Shown here in pieces: positions 1 to 7,240 of a stretch of 7,240 nt of DNA. Each line of letters opens with the position of its first letter. Positions within the stretch are counted from its first letter, which is position 1. Under the pieces are notes generated by a model. The model did not search any database and was not told the origin of the DNA. It saw nothing but the letters and a program-made list of their open reading frames with translations. The position numbers and the translations under genes are program-made. Source of the DNA: JAKAXG01 sp035702985 (GTDB taxonomy: Bacteria > Actinomycetota > Acidimicrobiia > Acidimicrobiales > Palsa-688); NCBI GenBank assembly GCA_035702985.1, contig DASSZD010000185.1, positions 1 through 7,240 of the forward strand. The letters are read 5' to 3'.

Positions 1-2519
1 CCCGACAGGGTGGGGGCCGGCTGGCCCAGCCGCACGTATCCCAAGCCCACGTCCACCAGGGTCTGCATGTGCCGGGCGATGGGCGGCTGGTTGGCGAAGA
101 AGTCCAGGGCCTCCTCGCAGGGCATCTCCAGCACCTCGGAGATGTTCTTGCCCTTGAAGGTGATGTCGAGGGTGTCGCGGTTGTAGCGGGCCCCCTTGCA
201 CACCTCGCACGGCACGTACACGTCGGGCAGGAAGTGCATCTCGATCTTGATGGTCCCGTCCCCGGCGCAGGCCTCGCACCGGCCGCCCTTGACGTTGAAC
301 GAGAACCGTCCCGGCAGGTAGCCCCGCACCTTGGCCTCGGTCGTGGTGGAGAACAGGCGGCGGATGTGGTCGAACACCCCGGTGTAGGTGGCCGGGTTGG
401 ACCGGGGGGTGCGCCCGATGGGCGACTGGTCGATGCTGATGACCTTGTCCAGCTGCTGGATCCCCTCCACCCGGGTGTGGCGGCCGGGAACCTCCTTGGA
501 CCGGTAGATCTTCTGCATCAGGGCCCGCAGCAGGATGTCGTTGACCAGGGTCGACTTCCCCGAGCCGGACACGCCGGTCACGGCCACCATGCACCCCAGG
601 GGGAACTCCACGTCGACGCCCTTGAGGTTGTGCTCGCGCGCCCCTTTGACCCTCAGGAAGCCCTTCGGCTCCCGGCGCAGCACCGGGACCGGAATGGTCC
701 GCTTCCTGGTCAGGTACTGGCCGGTCAGCGACTGCTTGGACTTGAGCAGGTCCGACACCGACCCCGACACCACCACCGAGCCGCCGTGCTCGCCGGCCCC
801 GGGGCCGATGTCCACGACGTGGTCGGCCACCCGGATGGTGTCCTCGTCGTGCTCGACCACGATGACCGTGTTGCCCAGGTCCCGCAGCCGGATCAGGGTC
901 TCGATCAGCTTGTGGTTGTCCCGCTGGTGCAGGCCTATGGACGGCTCGTCGAGCACGTAGAGCACCCCGACCAGGCCGGAGCCGATCTGCGACGCCAACC
1001 GGATGCGCTGGGCCTCCCCGCCGGCGAGGGTGGCCGCCGACCGGTTGAGGCTCAGGTAGTCGAGGCCGACGTCGAGCAGGAACTGCATCCGGGCCCGGAT
1101 CTCCTTGAGCACCCGGTCGGCGATCAGGTGGTCCCGCTCGGAGAGCTCCAGGTCGCCGATCACCGTGGTGGCCTCGGCCAGGGACAGGTCGCTCAGCTCG
1201 AACAGGTTGCGGCCGGCCACGGTGACAGCCAGGCTCTCGGGCTTGAGGCGGGCCCCGCCACAGGCCGGGCAGGGCACCTCCCGCATGTAGCCCTCGATGG
1301 TCTCGCGGGCGTAGTCCGAGTCGGCCTCGGAGTGGCGGCGGGCCAGCCAGGGCACCACCCCCTCGTAGTGGGTGTCGTAGGAACGGACCCGGCCGTAGCG
1401 GTTGCGGTACTGCACGTGCACCTTCTTGGTGCCCGACCCGAACAGGATGGTCTTCTGCTCCGCCTTCTTCAGCTTCTTCCATGGACTGGACGTGGAGAAC
1501 CCGCCCGCCTCGGCCACCGCCTCCAGGACCCTGGAGAAGTACTCGGTGCGGTTCCCCGACCACGGGGCGATGGCCCCCTCGGCGATCGACAGGTCCGGGT
1601 CGCGCACCACCAGGTCGGGGTCCACCTCGAACCGGGTGCCGAGCCCGTCACAGTTCGGGCACGCCCCGTACGGGGAGTTGAAGCTGAAGTTGCGGGGGGC
1701 CAGCTCGTCGAAGGACAGCCCGCAGGTGGGGCAGGCCAGGTGCTGGCTGAAGGTGAGCACCTCCTCCTGCACCCCCTCGTCGCCGTCCCGCGGCACCAGC
1801 TGCACCTCGGCCACGCCGTCGGCCAGCTTGAGCGCCGTCTCCAGCGAGTCGGTGAGGCGCCGCTCGATGCCGTCGCGCCGGACCAGCCGGTCCACCACCA
1901 CCTCGATGGTGTGGTTCTCGTAGCGGGCCAGCTTGGGCGGGTCGCTGAGCTCGTGCACCTCGCCGTCGATGCGGGCCCGGGCGTAACCCTGACCGGACAG
2001 CTCCTCCAGCAGGCTCGAGTACTCGCCCTTGCGGCCCCGCACCACCGGGGCCAGCACCTGGAACCGGGTGCCGTCCGGCAGCTCCAGGATGCGGTCCACG
2101 ATCTGCTGGGGGGTCTGACGCTGGACCACGGTCCCGTCGTTGGGGCAGTGGGGCACCCCGACGCGGGCGTAGAGCAGCCGCAGGTAGTCGTAGATCTCGG
2201 TGATGGTCCCCACCGTCGATCTGGGGTTACGGGAGGCCGACTTCTGATCGATGGAGATGGCCGGGGACAACCCCTCGATGAAGTCCACGTCGGGCTTGTC
2301 CATCTGCCCGAGGAACTGCCGGGCGTAACTGGACAGGGACTCCACGTACCGGCGCTGACCCTCGGCGTAGATGGTGTCGAAGGCGAGGGAGCTCTTACCC
2401 GACCCGGACAGGCCGGTGAACACGATCAGCCGGTCCCTGGGCAGATCCAGCGAGACGTTCTTCAGGTTGTGCTCGCGCGCTCCCCGCACGACCAGCCTGC
2501 TCTGGCCGCCCTTGTCCAC
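1..2519 (-). CDS. uvrA: Excinuclease ABC subunit UvrA, C-terminus cut by window edge
   Basis: UvrA is the ATP-dependent DNA-damage sensor of nucleotide excision repair. It acts as a cytoplasmic dimer that loads UvrB onto lesions. About 839 codons are present, with no stop or frame change seen, and roughly 100-120 residues are missing at the C-terminus; the last readable residues are GQPAPTLSG, the second ABC signature. Numbered from the GTG at 2519: near the N-terminus RGAREHNLKN; Walker A1 GLSGSGKSS (K42); first zinc module C263/C266/C287/C290; signature 1 LAGGEAQRIRLASQ (498-511); Walker B1 YVLDEPSIGLHQ (D524, E525); Walker A2 GVSGSGKST (K655); second zinc module C748/C751/C771/C774. A GTG at 2519 with a GGGA six bases upstream gives an N-terminus close to family length. 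A GTG at 2534 is an in-frame alternative that could be read from a leaderless transcript. The 61 bases upstream carry a LexA-like box, so SOS control is inferred. Identity is certain; the start is not. Confidence 0.97.
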   Translation of the reverse strand, partial: MDKGGQSRLVVRGAREHNLKNVSLDLPRDRLIVFTGLSGSGKSSLAFDTIYAEGQRRYVESLSSYARQFLGQMDKPDVDFIEGLSPAISIDQKSASRNPRSTVGTITEIYDYLRLLYARVGVPHCPNDGTVVQRQTPQQIVDRILELPDGTRFQVLAPVVRGRKGEYSSLLEELSGQGYARARIDGEVHELSDPPKLARYENHTIEVVVDRLVRRDGIERRLTDSLETALKLADGVAEVQLVPRDGDEGVQEEVLTFSQHLACPTCGLSFDELAPRNFSFNSPYGACPNCDGLGTRFEVDPDLVVRDPDLSIAEGAIAPWSGNRTEYFSRVLEAVAEAGGFSTSSPWKKLKKAEQKTILFGSGTKKVHVQYRNRYGRVRSYDTHYEGVVPWLARRHSEADSDYARETIEGYMREVPCPACGGARLKPESLAVTVAGRNLFELSDLSLAEATTVIGDLELSERDHLIADRVLKEIRARMQFLLDVGLDYLSLNRSAATLAGGEAQRIRLASQIGSGLVGVLYVLDEPSIGLHQRDNHKLIETLIRLRDLGNTVIVVEHDEDTIRVADHVVDIGPGAGEHGGSVVVSGSVSDLLKSKQSLTGQYLTRKRTIPVPVLRREPKGFLRVKGAREHNLKGVDVEFPLGCMVAVTGVSGSGKSTLVNDILLRALMQKIYRSKEVPGRHTRVEGIQQLDKVISIDQSPIGRTPRSNPATYTGVFDHIRRLFSTTTEAKVRGYLPGRFSFNVKGGRCEACAGDGTIKIEMHFLPDVYVPCEVCKGARYNRDTLDITFKGKNISEVLEMPCEEALDFFANQPPIARHMQTLVDVGLGYVRLGQPAPTLS

Positions 2520-2540
2520 AACCCGTCCCGGCACCGGACC

Positions 2541-2569
2541 AGGGTACCAGCGAACACCTGTTCGGAGAA
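2541..2569 (-). promoter_or_regulatory. Candidate uvrA promoter
   Basis: On the minus strand a TACCCT hexamer (2546-2541) fits the TANNNT -10 pattern common in actinobacteria. It lies 17 bases downstream of TTCTCC (2569-2564), a weak -35 that keeps only the TT and C of TTGACA. The LexA-like palindrome fills most of the spacer. Transcription would begin around 2534, giving either a leader of about 15 bases before the GTG at 2519 or a leaderless start on the GTG at 2534. The good -10, the spacing and the operator position support one another, but each hexamer alone is weak. Confidence 0.5.
2551..2564 (-). promoter_or_regulatory. Putative LexA (SOS) operator upstream of uvrA
   Basis: The sequence CGAACACCTGTTCG is a perfect 5-bp inverted repeat around a 4-base centre. 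It matches 10 of the 12 fixed positions of the LexA box known from actinobacteria and Gram-positives (TCGAAC-N4-GTTCGA). It lies 31 bases upstream of the GTG chosen for uvrA, in the only non-coding gap before that gene. It falls between a possible -35 and -10, where LexA binding would block RNA polymerase. UvrA is a classic SOS-regulon member in many bacteria. I saw no equally good copy elsewhere in the window. The match is seen directly; LexA binding is inferred. Confidence 0.8.
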
Positions 2570-2580
2570 AGGGGTTCTCG

Positions 2581-3834
2581 TCACATGGCCAGGGTGCGCT
2601 CCACCGCCCCGTCGGTGAACACCTGGGCCGGGAAGGCCTCGGGCCCGGTGAGGCAGCACACCGCCTGACCGAGCACGGCCGGATCGGTGGTGAAGGCGCT
2701 CCGCCAGCGCACCCGACGGGCCCGCCACACGTCGTCGAAGTGGCAGCGCATGGCCGTGTGGACCCGGGCGGACACCGCCAACCGGCGCATGCGCTCGGCC
2801 CTCTCCTCGACGTAGCCGCCGAAGGCGGACGGGGACCAGTCCTCGGAGGCGCGCAGCACGTCGGATACGGAGCGGGCGTCGCGCAAGGCTATGGACAGGC
2901 CCTGGCCGATGATCGGGTCGTTCCAGCCGGCGGCATCGCCCACCAGCACCGCCCCCTCGGCCACAGGGGCCGATGTGGTCCACGAGTCGGTCATCGGCGA
3001 CCCACCGCACGGACCCGCTACCCGCGCCGCGGCCAGAGCGGCCGACGCCGGGAAGGACCCGTTCGGGAACGCCGCCAGGAACGCGTCCAGCCGCTTGGGA
3101 CCGCTGAACTCGGACTGGCGGGAGGCGGCCACCAGCAGGTAGAGCCGGGTGAGGTTGCCGGCTCGGGGGAAAGCGAGGAACATGACGTCGCCCGCCGTTC
3201 CCAGGGTGTTGCGGCCCGTGAAACCGGTCTCTCCCTGGACCAGCACCCCGGTCCCGTAGGTGTCGGCCGGCCGCTCCTCGAGACCGATGCCCAGCTGGCG
3301 GCGGACGGCCGAGCCCCGCCCGTCGGCGCCGATGATCAGCCGGCACGAGACCTGATGGTGTCCGGAGGCGTCCGACCATTGCACCTCCGGGCGGGAACCG
3401 GCCGAGATCTTCACCTCGGATGCTCCCCTGACCAGCCGGGCCCCGCACGCCTCGGCGTGCCCGGCCAGCGCCTCGCTCGCCTCCGGGTGGCCCACGTTCA
3501 GCTCGCCCGGGACGTCCGGGGCCAACATCTTGTACGGCAGCGACGCCGCCTCGGCCTGCTCCGGCGTGACCGTCTCGTCGTAGGGGACCAGCGCCTCGGT
3601 GTACTCACCTCCGGCTGCGAGCAGCACGTCCTCCAGCTCGAGGGCCTGTACTTCCCTCACGCCCCAGGGCGCAACGGTCTCCCCCCGGATCTTGTCCCGG
3701 TAGCGCTCCTGAGCCTCGAGGATCAGTACCGAGCGGCCGGCCTGAGCCATGCGAGCGGCCAGCGCCGAACCGGCGATGCCTCCGCCCACGACCACCAGGT
3801 CGAAGCTGCGCTCCACGACGTCGGATGCTCCCAT
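2581..3834 (-). CDS. FAD-dependent oxidoreductase, aromatic-hydroxylase (PHBH-like) fold
   Basis: This complete 417-residue flavoprotein shows the three FAD signatures of class A flavin monooxygenases and related reductases. The N-terminal Rossmann GxGxxG is VVVGGGIAG (G17, G19, G22). The DG-type motif is GADGRGSAVRRQ (169-180). The ribose-binding GD motif is VLVGDAAGWNDPIIGQG (297-312). An RGET at 50-53 corresponds to the conserved arginine region after the first beta-alpha-beta unit. The soluble sequence has no signal peptide or clear membrane helix. The ATG at 3834 follows GAGGGGGG with an 8-base spacer, a strong ribosome-binding site. Similar proteins hydroxylate small aromatics or quinones, or reduce isoprenoid double bonds, and the motifs do not decide between these. 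The stop lies 61 bases before uvrA in the same direction, so read-through is possible, but uvrA appears to have its own promoter. The gene starts back to back with ndh. The family is secure; the substrate is unknown. Confidence 0.9.
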   Translation of the reverse strand: MGASDVVERSFDLVVVGGGIAGSALAARMAQAGRSVLILEAQERYRDKIRGETVAPWGVREVQALELEDVLLAAGGEYTEALVPYDETVTPEQAEAASLPYKMLAPDVPGELNVGHPEASEALAGHAEACGARLVRGASEVKISAGSRPEVQWSDASGHHQVSCRLIIGADGRGSAVRRQLGIGLEERPADTYGTGVLVQGETGFTGRNTLGTAGDVMFLAFPRAGNLTRLYLLVAASRQSEFSGPKRLDAFLAAFPNGSFPASAALAAARVAGPCGGSPMTDSWTTSAPVAEGAVLVGDAAGWNDPIIGQGLSIALRDARSVSDVLRASEDWSPSAFGGYVEERAERMRRLAVSARVHTAMRCHFDDVWRARRVRWRSAFTTDPAVLGQAVCCLTGPEAFPAQVFTDGAVERTLAM

Positions 3835-3956
3835 TCTGCTCGCCCCCCTCTCCCCGCCGGGCGGCTCCCCGGCCAGCCAGAAGAATGCCAGATCACGCGC
3901 CGGTCAGCCGGCACTCCCGGGTAGAGGTGCGCCTATCGGCTGGGTAGAAAGGTCCC
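3835..3956. promoter_or_regulatory. Divergent intergenic region between the FAD oxidoreductase and ndh
   Basis: These 122 bases separate two genes that start back to back, so both promoters must lie here or overlap the gene starts. The ribosome-binding sites are visible at each end: GAGGGGGG on the minus strand (3850-3843) and GAAAGG on the plus strand (3947-3952). I could not find a convincing -35/-10 pair for either gene, nor a LexA-type palindrome like the one before uvrA. A short hairpin is listed separately. Confidence 0.5.
3899..3912. repeat. Short inverted repeat in the divergent promoter region
   Basis: GCCGG-TCAG-CCGGC is a perfect 5-bp inverted repeat with a 4-base loop, 44 bases upstream of the ndh start. 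It might be a regulator site or a short hairpin. In sequence this GC-rich such repeats occur by chance, so the functional call is weak. Confidence 0.25.
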
Positions 3957-5264
3957 ATGCCGGTCCGCCCTCACGTGGTCATCGTCGGCAGCGGGTTCGG
4001 AGGTCTCAGCGCGGCGGAGAAGCTGGCCGGGCAACCGGTGGAGGTCACCGTGGTGGACCGGGACAACTACCACGGGTTCTGGCCGTTGCTGTACCAGGTG
4101 GCCACCGCCGGCCTGGGCGCCGACGACATCGCCCGGCCCATCCGGGCCATCCACTCGCCCCACCCGAACGTCAGCGTGCGGCTGGGCTCGGTGGGCGGCA
4201 TCGATCTGGACCGGCGCCGGGTCCTCGTGGAGGGCGGCCCGGACCTGGCCTATGACTACCTGATCCTGGCCGCCGGGTCGTCGACCACCGACTTCGGCAT
4301 CCCCGGCGTGACCGAGCACGCCTTCCCTCTCAAGACCATCCCCGACGCCCTGCGGCTGCGCAACCACGTCCTGGCCGAGTTCGAGAGGGCCGACGCCAGG
4401 GCCGCGGCCGGCACCGGTCCGGCACCCGACGCCGGGAGCGGGGACGAGGAGATCAGCTTCGTCCTGATCGGCGGCGGCCCGACCGGGGTCGAGATGGCCG
4501 GCGCCCTGTCGGAGCTGATAGCCCACACCCTGGCCTCCGACTTCCCCCGGTTGGACCTGAGCCGGGCCCGCATCGTGGTGGTCGAGATGACGGACCACCT
4601 GCTCCCCGGCTTCTCGGAGCGGTCCCAGAAGCGGGCGCTCGAGACCCTCGCAGCCCGGGGCGTGGAGGTGCGGCTCAACACCCGCCTGGCCGAGGTGACC
4701 GCCGGAGGCGTGCGCTTCGAGGACGGCACCGGGATCAGCAGCTCGACGGTGGTGTGGACGGCCGGAGTGCGGGCCAACCCCCTCTCCGAGCACCTGCCCG
4801 GGCCGAAGGGCAAGGGCGGAACCGTCCCGGTCGAGGAGGACCTGTCGCTCCCCGGGCATCCCGAGGTGTTCGTGATCGGGGACCTGGCGGCGGCCACGAA
4901 CCGGCAGGGGGACCAGCTGCCGCAGCTGGCCCAGGTGGCCATCCAGGGCGGGAAACGGGCCGCCGACAACATCGGGCGCCGGCTGGCCGGCAAGCCCCCC
5001 CGCCCGTTCCGATACCACGACCACGGCATCATGGCCACCATCGGCCGGCGCCAGGCGGTGGCCGAGCTGCCCGGCGGCATCGCCTTCGGGGGCACCCTGG
5101 GATGGCTGGCCTGGCTGGCGGTGCACCTGGTGTTCCTGGTCGGCTTCCGCAACCGGGTGGTGGTCATGGTCAACTGGGCGTGGAACTACCTGACCTGGGA
5201 CCGGGCGTCGCGGGTCATCCTGGACGAAGGGTCCACCACCCCGTCCGGCCAGACCCGGGCCTGA
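3957..5264 (+). CDS. ndh: Type II NADH dehydrogenase (NDH-2), NADH:quinone oxidoreductase
   Basis: NDH-2 is a single-subunit, FAD-containing peripheral membrane enzyme that oxidises NADH and reduces quinone without pumping protons. The 435-residue length is typical. The FAD-binding GSGFGG is at 11-16, followed by the family block NYHGFWPLLYQVATAGL (37-53). The NADH-binding Rossmann IGGGPTGVEMAG is at 171-182. FVIGDLAA (305-312) is the second FAD contact. LPQLAQVAIQGG (321-332) is the quinone-side AQxAxQxG signature. YHDHGIMATIGR (353-364) and a hydrophobic, aromatic C-terminus (about 378-413) form the membrane-anchoring region. A Gly/Ala/Pro-rich linker at about 146-163 precedes the NADH domain. 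The ATG at 3957 follows GAAAGG (3947-3952) at a rather short spacing of four bases. The gene is transcribed alone, diverging from the FAD oxidoreductase and converging on uvrB; no nuo genes are present. A related ferredoxin or sulfide:quinone reductase is less likely given the AQxAxQ block and C-terminus. Confidence 0.9.
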   Translation: MPVRPHVVIVGSGFGGLSAAEKLAGQPVEVTVVDRDNYHGFWPLLYQVATAGLGADDIARPIRAIHSPHPNVSVRLGSVGGIDLDRRRVLVEGGPDLAYDYLILAAGSSTTDFGIPGVTEHAFPLKTIPDALRLRNHVLAEFERADARAAAGTGPAPDAGSGDEEISFVLIGGGPTGVEMAGALSELIAHTLASDFPRLDLSRARIVVVEMTDHLLPGFSERSQKRALETLAARGVEVRLNTRLAEVTAGGVRFEDGTGISSSTVVWTAGVRANPLSEHLPGPKGKGGTVPVEEDLSLPGHPEVFVIGDLAAATNRQGDQLPQLAQVAIQGGKRAADNIGRRLAGKPPRPFRYHDHGIMATIGRRQAVAELPGGIAFGGTLGWLAWLAVHLVFLVGFRNRVVVMVNWAWNYLTWDRASRVILDEGSTTPSGQTRA

Positions 5265-5284
5265 CCGGGCCACCCCGCCCCCGA

Positions 5285-5313
5285 CCCGACCCGGGAATCC
5301 CCGGGGGGTCGGG
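5285..5313. terminator. Convergent GC-rich hairpin, possible bidirectional terminator
   Basis: CCCGACCC (5285-5292) pairs perfectly with GGGTCGGG (5306-5313), an 8-bp stem enclosing 13 bases that can fold further through GGG and CCC. It sits in the 54-base gap between the stops of ndh and uvrB, where both transcripts need to end. No run of T follows on either strand, so it would be a U-less hairpin of the kind often proposed in actinobacteria. Overlapping alternatives exist: a shifted left arm, because CCCGA is repeated, and GGCCCC/GGGGCC spanning the uvrB stop (5312-5328). Confidence 0.5.
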
Positions 5314-5318
5314 CCCCG

Positions 5319-7240
<1,922 letters not shown>

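Noticed and set aside
2565..2579. GAGAA-AGGGG-TTCTC inverted repeat after the FAD oxidoreductase stop, as a terminator
   Set aside because: The stem is only 5 bp with weak pairs and no T-run, and it overlaps the candidate uvrA -35, so a terminator call is not supported.
69..2618. An 849-codon open frame on the plus strand opposite uvrA
   Set aside because: It shares codon boundaries with uvrA on the other strand and is open only because GC-rich codons rarely give stops in that register. The translation is a low-complexity Gly/Val/His/Leu-rich string with no domain, while the minus strand encodes a clear UvrA.
2371..3924. A 517-codon plus-strand frame spanning the end of uvrA, the gap and the FAD gene
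   Set aside because: It crosses the SOS promoter gap and lies antisense to two well-supported genes. The translation has no family features.
3933..5273. A 446-codon open frame on the minus strand opposite ndh
   Set aside because: It is the antiparallel shadow of NDH-2, with a Gly/Pro/His/Asp-rich sequence and no recognisable motif.

Overview
The window is a very GC-rich bacterial chromosomal segment with tightly packed genes. The UvrA and UvrB proteins, the GTG starts, the TANNNT-type -10 and a CGAAC-N4-GTTCG LexA-type palindrome all point to an actinobacterium. The lineage below phylum cannot be fixed by eye. No mobile element, CRISPR array, tRNA or rRNA is visible.

Layout from left to right: uvrA on the minus strand, cut by the left edge inside its second ABC signature; a 61-base gap holding a probable SOS (LexA) operator and promoter for uvrA; a complete FAD-dependent oxidoreductase of the aromatic-hydroxylase fold on the minus strand; a 122-base divergent intergenic region; a complete type II NADH dehydrogenase (ndh) on the plus strand; a 54-base convergent gap with a strong GC-rich hairpin; and uvrB on the minus strand, cut by the right edge just upstream of its Walker A motif.

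UvrA and UvrB are the two damage-recognition subunits of nucleotide excision repair: a UvrA dimer finds the lesion and loads UvrB, which then recruits UvrC. They sit close together here but are separated by two flavoenzyme genes, one of them in the opposite orientation, so they cannot form a single simple operon. The LexA-like box just upstream of uvrA suggests that uvrA is DNA-damage inducible from its own promoter, independently of the oxidoreductase gene 61 bases upstream. NDH-2 passes electrons from NADH to quinone at the membrane without pumping protons. The substrate of the other flavoprotein is unknown.

Most of the window is ordinary housekeeping sequence. The most informative non-coding element is the SOS operator and promoter at 2541-2569. 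Nothing in the window supports a previously undescribed defence or mobile system.
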